A stretch of 64,000 nt of DNA from Copromyces sp. CBS 386.78. Its lineage: Eukaryota > Ascomycota > Sordariomycetes > Sordariales > Sordariaceae. The notes beneath the pieces are model-generated. The model was given only the letters and a program-made list of their open reading frames with translations. It had not been told where the DNA came from and made no database searches. Shown one piece after another: positions 11,082 to 21,770 of the stretch. How positions within the stretch are numbered: position 1 is the first letter of the stretch; every line of letters starts with the position of its first letter. The position numbers and the translations under genes were made by a program. The DNA lies in the NCBI GenBank assembly GCA_030685235.1, contig MU839117.1:248001-312000 (forward strand), given 5' to 3'.

Positions 11082-11515
11082 TACCTCTCCGGATGGGGCA
11101 CTGGAACGCAGGTACCATCTTGGTTACCTCCTGAAGTACATTGCCTGCTGCTTGCCGCCTGAAGGTACTTACTTGAAGCCGATTTCAGGGTCCGCGTATA
11201 CACAGGACGAGCTGGAACAGGGATCCGTGTAGGTTGAGGAAGTGTTGATACGCAGTAACCCATGTCTTTCGCAAACGGTAGAAGGAATGCACCGCCCGGT
11301 ATTACACCTCTGCATCTTCTGTTGCTAACTAAGGCTTTTAGGTGAATCCAAAACGAGTCGAACCATCACAAAGCTTCTAGCACACCATATGTAATAGGTG
11401 GGACGGCTTTCAAAGAGTAAGGTGGTAACAGTTTTGTACGTTGGTCCGCTCGGCCTTCACCTCGTACTGTGCGCATCTTACACCGTAATGTAGGTATGAG
11501 TCGTTAAGGTAGGTA

Positions 11516-11861
11516 CACTTGAGCCCTGGAAAGTTCGTTAGCTCGGTACCTACATACAGGGTTTTTGACAGGGGAGGTGACAGGGTATGAAACCGCTGCA
11601 AATGCCCTGCAAATAGACTGTGAATGCCCTCTAACTTTACCGATTATAGAAGGTGGGGAGGTTTGATTCTGGGTGATTCTGGCGGTCGTGTGCCAGAATA
11701 AGAGGTTTGTGTGCGGCCGTCTGTCAACTATTTCTCACCTTGAGATTAGGCGATTCAGCCAATCAGATAGCGTAGATAGACCTGTCCTGCCTTGCAAACC
11801 CCCTTGTAAGAAAATATGGGGCAAGAACCAGGCTAACAAAAGTTCATGGGCTGATATGTAG
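11516..11861. mobile_element. MITE family B, copy 1, uninterrupted (346 bp)
   Basis: Nearly identical to 47804-48313 apart from a 164-bp insertion and small indels there. Ends are imperfect TIRs: TACACTTGAGCCC on the left, TACATATCAGCCC on the reverse complement of the right, both continuing into GTTAGC. No ORF. Confidence 0.75.
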
Positions 11862-12381
11862 AGGTACGTTTCCTTACCCGCTCAGCGCCAGTCATCGCAA
11901 GGAATGGCCGGTCAAGCCAGCAGGGTCCGTTCCGTTGGAGCAGTCGGTCGGTCAGCCACACTACCTCTACCAGAACACTCTAGCTCACCTCCTAGGTACC
12001 TTACGCTGCACCGCCTCGAACGTCGTACGAAGCTGCCGTCGGGTGCAACTGAGTCCCCATCGCAATGCCCCAGACTCGCCGGCCGGGACACACCTTTCGC
12101 TACCTATTGACTGACGTATGTTGCGCAGATGGAGCTCCACCTCCATTAGCAGAGGTACCTGGACCTAACTCCAGCGCTATGCATCTCCTCCAACACCGGG
12201 ACCTTCTTCATCTCTCTCTCGACCTCCAACCCGATCCGACCGACGTCTAGATCACCAACAATCTGTAGCCGTTGCTGCAGCTGCCAATAATTCCACAACC
12301 TCCCCCGATTGTTGACCGTCCCAGCTCCTTTGCGTCGTTACCCATCCATTCCGCTCCACACAGCCGGCCACTCCGCCCACC

Positions 12382-14937
12382 ATGGCCTCCTTAAACCTGT
12401 CCATCAACGGCCCCTCCATCAAGAGCAGTTATCAGGGCGTCATCAATGGCCCTGCGCCTTCATCGGCATCTCCCACCTACGCCCACTGGGCCCTTTTTTC
12501 CGTCCAGGCGCCTCTTCTGAATGCCTTCCAAGACTCTGGGGCAAAGGAAAGCATCCTGAAGGTCGAAAGCACTGGCGGTGAGTGCCACGCCGGCCCACAA
12601 CTTCTCCTTACCGCCATACCCATGGCCCCGACTAATCATTCGTCATTACAGATGGTGAGCTTTCCGACCTGATCGAGGACTTCAACGAAGGCCGCATCCA
12701 ATTCGCCTTCGTCAAGGTCAAGGACCCGAACAGTGGACTTCCTAAAAACGTCTTGATCGCCTGGTGCGGCGGTGGTGTCCCCGAGCGGACAAAGGGGTAC
12801 TTTACCAGCCACTTGGCTGCCGTCTCCAAGATTCTTCACGGCTACCACGTTCAGATAACAGCACGCTCCGACGGAGATCTTTCTCCCGAGTCCATTGTGC
12901 AAAAGGTTGCCGATGCATCAGGCGCCAAGTATACTGCCGGCGGTTCGGCACCCGTGTCAGCCGCTGCCCCGCCTCCTGTTGCCAAGAAGCCCGTTTTTAC
13001 CCCGACTACCTCTTCATCGGCCGGCTCTTTCAACCCTATTGTTGCGGCGCGGACCCGGAATCGCGGGGGCGAGGATGATGACGGCTGGGGTGCCGATGCT
13101 CCGCCAGTCACTCGAACCCAGCTGGAGAAGGTTGCGTCTGCCTACCAGCCGACCAAGGTCAACATTGCCGAACTCAGGAAGAACAAAGATGACTCGCGTT
13201 CCGACGGAATCCAAAAGCAAGATGACCGGCCGGAGGACATTGTCAAGGGTGGCTACCAGCCCATTGGAAAGGTTGATATTGCTGCTCTCCGCGCCCAAGC
13301 AAAGAAGACCCAAGATGACCGGCCTGCCACCGTGAAGGGAGCCTACGAACCGGTGGGCAAGGTTGATATCGCTGCCATTCGTGCAAAGGCTCAGCAACGT
13401 ACGGCTGAACCCGAAGAATCGGAGACACCTAAGAGCCTGGCAGAGAGGACCGCCGCATTTACACAAGCAGAACGCTTGACCGAACTTCCCAAGCCCAAGA
13501 TTGCCAAGAAGTTTGTAGGCAGCGCTGCATTTACCGGCACCAAAGCTCCTACACCGGCTCCTCTCGGTTTCGGCTCGCCTGCGGCTCCCGTCGTACCTCC
13601 TGTTGGGGCTGCTAGCAGAACATTTGCTGACCAGGGTGGAAAGACGCCGGCCCAAATCTGGGCCGAGAAGAAGGCCAAGCAAGGCGGTGCAGTTGCACCT
13701 GTGTCCACACCCTCTGCCACCGCTGCGCCTATTGCTGCCCAGAAGAGTGGGGGCGAATGGAAGAGCGGTTACGCTGGGAAGAGCTGGGCAGTGCAGGCAC
13801 CCAACTACAGCCGAGGTGGTGTTGAAACACACGCAACCGGAGGCAGCGCCTCGCAAGAGAGATCGGAGCCTGAAGCACCTGCCTCGCCGGCTGGTGGCAT
13901 ATCCGCGCTGCGCGATAGATTTAAGGATACGGCACCCATGGCCGCCAACACGGGTTCACGGTCAGCACCAAGTGTGCCTTCCCCCGGCCCAGCCTCTGGT
14001 GAGGAAGAGCATGCTCCGCCACCCCCGCCAACCGGAAGCCGTCCTTCCGGCGGCTTTGCCCTTCCTGGCCTGCCATCCCGGCCTCCTGTGGCTGACGCCG
14101 AGGAAGAGAACGATGAAAGACAGCTGGAAGAAGAAGTCCGTGCACACGAAGAAGAGCCTTCCTCGCCTGTCCGCATCCCTGTCCCAGTTGCTCGGAGCGC
14201 AGTGCCTGAGGTGGAGCCAGCTGGTAATCTGCCACCCCGCCCGGTCCCCGTTCCGCAGGAGCTACCGAGAGAGGAGGACCTCCCCGTGGAGGAGGATACC
14301 CATGACCCGCGTGCTGCCGCCCTGAATGTTGCCAGCGGATCTCTTGGCCACAATGTCGAGCTTAATCAGGCTGGTTCAGATGGTGGCAAGCGTGCTTTGG
14401 TACAATATGACTACGAGAAGGCCGAGGATAATGAAATTGATCTCCAAGAAGGTGAGTATGTCACCAACATCCAGATGGTGGATGACGATTGGTGGATGGG
14501 AACCAACGCGCAAGGGGAGAGTGGACTCTTCCCTAGCAACTACGTGGAAGTCGTGGAAGACGATGAGCCTGCTGCTGCTTCCAGTGCGGCTCTAACAGCA
14601 GCGGCAACTCAAGCTCCTGCTGTGCCTTCACCTGCGCAGGCCGAAGCGGGAGCACCCGCAACTCCGGCCGGTCAAGTCGCTGGTCCAACAGCGACGGCGC
14701 AGTTTGATTACGAGGCTGCGGAAGATAATGGTAAGTGATGCTCGCAAGCCCGGCGTACACAGGGCGCCGAAACCCCAGGCCTAGCAGTGACTAACAATCT
14801 AAATTGGTATAGAGTTGAGCTTCCCCGAAGGAGCCACGATTACGGGTTTGGAGTTTCCCGATGATGACTGGTGGTTTGGCCACTACAATGGAGCGTCAGG
14901 TCTCTTCCCCGCCAACTACGTTGAGCTTGACGCGTAA
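12382..14937 (+). CDS. abp1: Actin-binding protein Abp1 (799 aa)
   Basis: Cortical actin-patch protein linking F-actin to Arp2/3 activation and endocytosis (family role). Three exons: 12382-12577, 12652-14730 and 14813-14937, exactly 800 codons with the stop. Residues about 1-145 are the ADF-homology domain (SPTYAHWALFSVQ, FNEGRIQFAFVKVKDPN, VLIAWCGGGVPERTKGYF). Residues about 228-310 carry three copies of a short module, YxPxxKVxIAxxR (KVNIAELRKN, KVDIAALRAQ, KVDIAAIRAK). A long Pro/Ala-rich linker with polyproline stretches and an acidic segment follows. Two SH3 domains close the protein: about 645-700 (ALVQYDYEKAEDNEIDL, DDDWWMG, GLFPSNYVE) and 746-799 (AQFDYEAAEDNELSF, DDDWWFG, GLFPANYVEL). 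Intron 2 splits the second SH3. Yeast Abp1 has one SH3; two are usual in filamentous fungi. Confidence 0.96.
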
Positions 14938-15167
14938 GGCCAATATGACGAAAACCATGGTGCCGATTACGGACGACCGGCCTTCTCGGTTCGGGTTAAT
15001 TGATATATGGCCGTTAGTTGACTGTGATTCTTGAGGGAGCGGGCTGGGCTGGATGCAATGTTTATCTCGTAATGGTGAAAAGAATATAATCTGGTGTAGT
15101 CCCATTTGAAAGCCAGTTGAGCACTACTTTACATTTGGTTCTCTTGATTACAAGCAACTGAGCAGTT

Positions 15168-15579
15168 AGGGTGTGTTCCATTCGCTTTTTTTAGCGTTTT
15201 CACCCGGTGAAAATGGCCGGTGAAAATAGTGTTCCACAAGGGAAATCCGCGAGATTGTACCTTTTCACCGGGTGAACAACGACGTGCAACCCGATAAAAA
15301 GAAAAGGCCCACTTTTTAAACTTTCAACCAACCAAAATGCTCGCATCCATTTTCACCCGGTACACCCGGACAACGAAAAGGGTGTTTTGCAATTGCAACC
15401 GGGCTAACAACCCGCTGAACGCCCTGGAATAGCGCTGAAGCCCGCTATAACCAAAAATTTCTATGCAACCCGGTGAATTTTCCATACAACCTGGTGAAAA
15501 TTGGCCCGTGCCACTTTTTCACCCAAAGTACCTTTTTCCCGGTGAACAGACCACAAAAAAAGCGAATAGAACACACCCT
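15168..15579. mobile_element. hAT-like MITE with CACCCGGTG palindrome array (412 bp)
   Basis: Ends read AGGGTGTGTTCCATTCGC on the left and AGGGTGTGTTCTATTCGC on the reverse complement of the right, both continuing with TTTTTTT. Inside, short palindromic units around TTTTCACCGGGTGAA recur in both orientations, mostly near the ends. No ORF and no clear 8-bp duplication. It lies just 3' of abp1. Confidence 0.65.
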
Positions 15580-15828
15580 TACTGTATGTAGCCTTCGACA
15601 GAGAAGCTACTAAAAAGCCATAGAGTTGATGGATGGTCTTGAATAACGTAGGTAAGTCGAAGGTTTCCGCTATGAGTCCGTTCCGTACCGGTAAGTGTAT
15701 GTAAGTATGCATCCTTGTATGGTAATTACACAAATACGCGTGACTACGACACATACTACATGGACCAAGCGTATGAACTGTAGTGCAGGTAAATAGATGC
15801 ATCTACGCTGCATATTTAATAAGGGGTC

Positions 15829-16133
15829 GCTATCCAGGTCCCAAAAACTAACCCGTTTCGGAAGTTGCACAGACCTATTTTCTTCTCAAGATACATTCCG
15901 CAAACAAACGTTCTCTACATAACCCAGAACACAGCAATTCACCCAAAAAGCCCCCTTTTGAGCCAGCTGAGTTGCGAAAAAGAGTTTCTCAGCAATTGTT
16001 GACCACTTGCTAAAAGCACTTCTACAAATTTCTTGATGAAAGGCTCGGAAAGTTGGATGTGCTCTATATTGTGAGATGTACCGACTAAATGCTTAGGTTT
16101 CCGAAACGGGTTAGTTTTTGGGACCTGGATAGC
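15829..16133. repeat. Perfect 35-bp inverted repeat flanking 235 bp
   Basis: Bases 15829-15863 are the exact reverse complement of 16099-16133; each arm includes CAGGTCCCAAAAACTAACCC. Homology continues imperfectly a few bases outward. It ends 170 bp before the vps37 ATG. It may be a MITE, but no target duplication is evident. Confidence 0.75.
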
Positions 16134-16302
16134 GCTCCCCGCATAATACCCGACACGTTAAGAGCCAAGAGGTACCTAACATTTGCTTGCGCGAGACTAG
16201 GTTCATCTCTTCTTTTCGGTGTCAATATAAGTGATTCTAGCGTGGGATATCAAAACACAACCACGTTCCGCTGTCCCTGAACAGCCGTAAACAACGAACA
16301 AG

Positions 16303-17104
16303 ATGTATTCTCACACACCACCTCTTCCGCCGCCCAAGCCGTCAGGAAGCCACGAGGCAACACGCATAAACACCCCGGAAACATCGCCGTCACCACGGCT
16401 CCCCCAACGTCCGGAGACAGGGGGTCCCGGTGCCGATGGCTTTCAACATGTAGGCTCGGCCCCCACCGGGCAACCTATCCCAGACCCCGGCGAGCAGTGG
16501 TTGCCCAAGTTCCTGCAGGACAAGTCGTGAGTCTTTCCGTGTACAAGAGTAGTTGTTGAGATCGGTACTTCAGTGGCTGACGCCATCTGGTCGCTGCAAT
16601 AGCAAGCAAGATCTAGCTGAGATCCTCTCCAACCCATCGCTTCTTTCCGCCTTGACACACTCACCGCATACCATCCACCCCTCTCTACAGGCGTCACACG
16701 ACGCGTTGCAGTCTGCGCTGGCCGAGAACGTGCAAAGGGCAGCTCAGCTGCTGAACCTCGAAGCACGCCTCGCGAACCAACGATCGTCGACTCAAGCTCA
16801 GCTTTTGTCGACCCATGCCCTCGAACGCCAATGGAGGGCCAAACAAGCCGAGATGGACCATGCCCTCACCCCCTTTGCCCCGGCACGGCTATATCAACGG
16901 CTCAGCCAGGGCTTGCAGGAGCAAGAAGCCGTGTGCAGTGCTCTCGAGGAAAGTTTCCTTGATAACGGTGGAGATGGTGCGCCTGCGTCGGAGCGGGAGG
17001 CCAGCGATTGGGTCAGGAAATATCGGGAGGCTAAGAAGCTATACTACCTGCGGCAGGAACGCAAGGAGAGATGGGACGAGGGGAGGGTTGGTGGATGGCG
17101 CTGA
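16303..17104 (+). CDS. vps37: ESCRT-I subunit Vps37 (Mod(r) domain), 241 aa
   Basis: Component of the ESCRT-I complex (with Vps23, Vps28 and Mvb12), which sorts ubiquitinated membrane proteins into multivesicular bodies. Two exons, 16303-16526 and 16603-17104, with a 76-nt intron and 726 coding bases in frame. The N-terminal 75 residues are Pro/Ser-rich (PPLPPPKPSG) and end WLPKFLQDKS, typical of fungal Vps37. Residues about 76-235 form the Mod(r) domain: KQDLAEILSNPSLLSALTHS, then a long amphipathic helical region (LQSALAENVQRAAQLLNLEA, HALERQWRAKQAEMDHAL) and a terminal YREAKKLYYLRQERKERW. No membrane segment or zinc finger. The ATG at 16303 is the first in frame after the inverted repeat. 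Confidence 0.88.
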
Positions 17105-19285
17105 TGAACGACGATGCGATTATGAAACGACGAGTACGTCTCTGTCCCCGTCTGGACCGTTGAGCGCTGACTGTCAACACGCACGTTGGAGAATACCAAG
17201 CAAACCGATGACCTCAAGCAACTTATCGCTGTGTCTCATCGAAAGGCCTTTCCAGTCATGTTATGAAGGTATGACATCTGATCAATACCAGGAGTAGGGT
17301 CTCAAAAAGCTCCCAAGTTGCTCAAACTTTTCCTCGGGTGCGTTTGCCTTGGGCACTTTCTCCACACTAATGTAGCTAAGGATAAAACGGTCTTATGAAG
17401 ACGTATGCGCTGGCCCTAGTCATCTTCTGTTGCATAAGGCAAAACGGGCCCAATGAATATGTCTGGTTCCCGAAAACACGCAAGTCCCTTCAAGATCAGG
17501 AACCAAGTGGAACGCCCTGGCTGTTACAACTGGATGCCCCTTGGCCTCTAGTGGGAGGCTTCTTTTGAATTATCCAGGTTGCCAGTCGACCGCGGCGGAA
17601 TGTAAAGAAAAACGAGAAGTGAAGAAAGAGCTCCGACATCATTTCAGGGCTAGGCAGAGTCATGGGAACAGCGAACCACTCGTCCTCGGCAGTGTCATCG
17701 CGTTCGAAGTCACTAGGGCTATTATGGTCTCCTATGGAAAAATTCAACCACTCCCAAAGGGATGGGCAGGCGTTAGCAATCCAAATCAGTAAATGTTGAT
17801 ACATTTATGGTTGCCATAGTGGAAGAGAGCATCGTGGTGGGCGACAGGCTTCGCGGCTGTGTGCCTTTGGAGGCCGTTGACAGCTCGTTGGTAAGGGTTG
17901 ATATTCGGTCTCAATGCGTTCAGAGACGCTTGCATCCTGAGGCGCTTCAACAGAACTCGTGGCGAGCCTCAGTCTTCGCTTTTGTTGTTCTTTCCCAACG
18001 TACAAATAATCTCAGCCTTTAGCTCGTCGAAGAACTCTTCCGCCCATCTCGTGCATAGGACTTGCCACAACCTGTGTTCAGCCAAGTTGGCGAGTCATAG
18101 GGAGAATGAACTTGCTCTCTCATGGAATGTGGTTGTTAAAGTCACGGGATAGGAACCCAGGGCGGCACTAGAATACAGACCTTGGGTCTCGATGTCGATT
18201 CCAAAATAACTGTTTTCGTGATGGGACGCACTGCCAAGCTATGCTTCCGGGAATTCTTCCAGTGGTAAGAGGGCAATCAATGTGTTCCATCCAGTATCAA
18301 GCTAAGACCTTGGTGCAAGTTCGGGGTAGAAGAGTCGCCGTTGATCGGTTATCTTGTGTGGTGGCATATGCTTACAGGGCGGGAACCAGTGGGCATTTTT
18401 GTTTTAAGATATCAAAATTCAAAATCGAACATCAATCACGCAAACTGTCGGTATGTTTAGACCACATGGACCCCTGGCTCTGCTTTTATAATGCCAAAAC
18501 GACAGATCTAAGATAATCGAGATCTAGAGATAACAATAGCTGGTAATTGGTCAGCGCTTTGAGAAGACACTTTTGTTCGAACTGGTCAATATTGACGATT
18601 ATAGATCGTCGAAGCCAAAAACCTCCCTACATTCCCCCATGGATACGTAGACCTCGGCAGTGTAGAACCTACCTAGTCGCCGAAACACAATCTCATCTCG
18701 CGCTTGGTTGCCTGGTACGTGGAAGACTGAAATCCTTCCTGCAGGTGTAACGTAACCGTTTACTTGCTGGATGTTTGGCGAGCAACGACATTGAGACGAG
18801 TGTGCGCCATCAAGAACTCACGAGGACTACTCAACGAACCTGTCAAACACAACGCAAAACGAAACATCAGAATCTGCCTCGGGAGATGGGGGGGACAGTC
18901 CCGGTGCTCACCAAGCACGGGGATGCGGCCCTGTCGGGCATGACGGTGACGGCACCGGCAAGAACGCCGGGGAGAGAACGGCCGGGGAGAGAGGGCTTCG
19001 AACGAAGAGACATGATGGACAAGTCAAAGGGAGAAGAGTGCTACAAATCACCGGAGTAAGGCCGCGGTGGATTTGTGATTCACGATTGTACGCAGTGTAT
19101 GTACGGCTGTTCATTTTATGTTCGCTGTGTTGTGCAAGTCGAGTCCAAACTTGGCCAGTGTTTACCAGTTCCATCAATTCGAGATATCAGACCTGTGTAG
19201 TCGTAGGAAAAGAGGCGTAGAATCTGTTGAGGAGTGTCTGCTACGAAGGTTGCGGGCGACATCTGTGATGTTAGTACGAGTACTA
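17105..19285. other. Intergenic region with no clear gene
   Basis: Only short frames. One stretch (17790-18093, minus) looks like a decayed coding remnant and is listed separately. Open frames such as 18775-19059 begin with TTG and show no domain. Confidence 0.45.
17790..18093 (-). pseudogene. Possible decayed coding remnant of unknown family
   Basis: The minus strand reads about 100 codons with one in-frame TGA, including EEFFDELKAEIICTLGKNNK and LLKRLRMQASLNALRPN. The composition is helical and protein-like, loosely like helical N-terminal regions of fungal NLR/STAND genes. I recognise no family with confidence; upstream and downstream frames are broken. Confidence 0.2.
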
Positions 19286-19581
19286 CTCGTCTGGGCTAGA
19301 AACGCCCTCTGGGACCCCAAGCGAAGCTTGGGGTCTGGTGTACGGATTCGCGAAAGTGAATGAATTCGCGAAATTTTCGGTACATCCACCCCCATATAAA
19401 TTAGCGCTGTAACCATGTCACCCTGTTTTTCGAAAAGTGCTGCTTTATGCAAAAAAACGGTGGTACATTGATTTGCTAACAAATTGCAGGGTGGGACATG
19501 TACCTAATTTTTTTCGCGAATCCGTGCACCAGACCCCAAGCTTCGCTTGGGGTCCCAGAGGGCGTTTCTAGCCCAGACGAG
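19286..19581. mobile_element. Short pogo-like TIR element with terminal hairpins (296 bp)
   Basis: About 70-bp TIRs, nearly identical at both ends, start CTCGTCTGGGCTAGAA and are flanked by TA (19284-19285 and 19582-19583). Each TIR contains a 10-bp perfect stem with a GAA loop (left copy 19313-19322 pairing with 19326-19335). The ends match those of the large element starting at 19742, so this is probably its non-autonomous relative. Confidence 0.75.
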
Positions 19582-19999
19582 TACATAGTGTAGAGGCATG
19601 TAAGTGGAAGTTTTTGTTTTCCATTCCTGGCGCAAGCCCCGAGACCTGCCAGGAGCGTTGTCCGTAGGCAGTGTGATTTTCCCGAGCTCGGTGTTTTGGA
19701 TATACTCTAATTGGCTGCGGCTAAATTGCGAGCTGCCCATACTCGTCTGGGCTAGAATCGCCCTCCAGACCAATGGCGCAGCCATTGGTCTGGTAGCATA
19801 AATCGCAAAATACAATTAATTCGCAAAAATTTCAGTACCTCCTCCGCACACCTTTTTACTAGTAAATCGAAGTAGCTCATTTGCATAGTATATTTCTTGT
19901 ATATGTATACCTAACCCTAAATATTGTAAATTGTATATTAGAATATTGTATTATTCTAATTATTTATTTCCCTTCCCCCCTCTACTTATATAGTTTCGT

Positions 20000-21770
20000 A
20001 AGCCTTATAACCGCGCTCTGGCGCGTTTACAATTTCAATATTATCGTCGCCACCGTTACTATCGCTAGCAACTTGGCTATTACCGCCCTTAAAATCCTCT
20101 TACTTAATCTTAGGGTCTATAAGCTTAGTAATTGCCACTTCTATTAACTCCTCGTTTAAGGCCTATAATATTACTAACTTTAATACTTCGGCTAGCGCCT
20201 AATCTATAGGAATCTTCACCTCGTCGATAGATCGCTTCTATTACTCTATTAGTTTTATAGTATATACGCGAAGTTCTAGTCGATACCGGGTACAACGACT
20301 TATACGAATATAACGATATTTATCTAATAAAGTAGGTAATAAATTAAATTTATTAGTTATCCCCGCTACTACTTCTATTATCTCCTTACGTATATACCCT
20401 CCCTCTACCCTTATTTAATATTTCTTATTATTAATCTATTTCCTTATACCTATTTTAATCTCCTTTAATTAATAGTATAAAGCGGCGCGCTCAATATTTA
20501 TTTCCTTCTTTTTAATTCGTTCGTTATCCTTTTTCTATAGAGCTTTATATTAGTATTTATTTATCGCGGTACGAAATCGGCTATCCCCCGCGATTATAAA
20601 ACTATAACGTATAATTAAATAATTAACTTTAATTTCTTTACGAATAGTCTTTTCGATTTTTTACCGCTTTTAGAACCGTTTAATTTAAATATTAACGGTA
20701 ATTATAAAATTTAGCGCCTTCACCGCCTTATTTTTCTTCTATATAACGTACTTCGTAATTAGGCTTATAAGCGTATTTAATACGTTAGTCCCTATTTAAG
20801 AAGTAATTATATAAATACTATAATTAATAATAATAATAATGTTAAAGGGAAGAGTCTTAATTAAAGCCTATTCTACCTTAGTACGAGGTTTTTTAGGGGG
20901 GGTTTTTAGATTTGTTTGCTTTAATATATATATATCGAGTATAGGGTAAGTATTATACGTAATATCCTCCTTTTCGTATATAATATAATTATTTTCTATT
21001 ATAGTCTTATACTCCTTCTAACCAACGGTATTCTTAGTATAAATATAACCCTTTTTACTTTCTATTACCTTTAAATTATAAATTAACGTTAAAAGATCTA
21101 ATAATTTATTAAGTACGACCTCTAATTATAAGGGGTAAAAATTAGACTTTCTTTAAATACTAAGAATAATTTTCTTTTTTAGCGATTTTTTCTTTACTAC
21201 CTATAATTTATTGAGAAAGTCTAATTTCGAATATTTAATACGTCCGTATGTAATCCTTTTTAGAATATTTTTCTAATAATTCTACTTATAAACCTAGAAG
21301 ACGCTAACGTCGAAGGGTTATAAGAAATATATTAAATATAGGGGTAATAAAAATAATATAACGTTATTATTAATATATTTTTAATAAAATTCGTACGTAA
21401 CGTAGTTATTATAATTATTGAATAATAATAACCGTTTATTGCCCTCCTCTTTTAACTAACTATACTAGTTCTAATAATTAAATTAATTAAATACTAGCTA
21501 ATTATTGATATAACCGTTGGGTAAGGTTACAATAATTGTATTATTATTAAATCGGTTATTTATATAATTAAAACTAATTTTAATACTAAGGAGGATAATA
21601 AATAGGGGTATATATTAACTAATTATACTAATAACCTTAATTATTATAATGAATTTACAAACGTCTAGGTTAGAAGTTTATACTCTAAGTATATCGATAT
21701 AGGTCTAAATAATATAGGATTTAAACGAAATATTAATATAGTAATTAAATTCGTTACTATTCTATTCGTT
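20000..21770 (-). pseudogene. pogo/Fot1 transposase, catalytic and C-terminal part (RIP-degraded)
   Basis: At 21425-21296 (minus) the reading FNNYNNYVTYEF, followed by LFLLPLYLIYFLQPFDVSVF, is the pogo/Fot1 signature (D-GHGSH-T-EF ... LPPHTSHVLQPLDVSVF) with the catalytic Asp and neighbouring residues changed to Asn, as RIP does. Near the insertion point NEFNYYIN matches the first catalytic block (DETGFRIG). Downstream are Lys-rich C-terminal remnants. Confidence 0.7.

Larger units (their letters stand above)
10159..12381. other. Intergenic region with two MITEs
   Basis: Contains a pogo-type MITE (10751-11081) and family B copy 1 (11516-11861). The 12.1-12.38 kb part is pyrimidine-rich and probably the abp1 5' leader. 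No other gene seen. Confidence 0.5.

Noticed and set aside
13014..13856. Long antisense frame in abp1 (280 codons)
   Set aside because: A shadow of the GC-rich sense frame; Cys/Arg/Leu-rich nonsense composition.
18775..19059. 94-codon open frame on the plus strand
   Set aside because: Starts with TTG, has low-complexity Arg/Thr/Gly composition and no recognisable domain.
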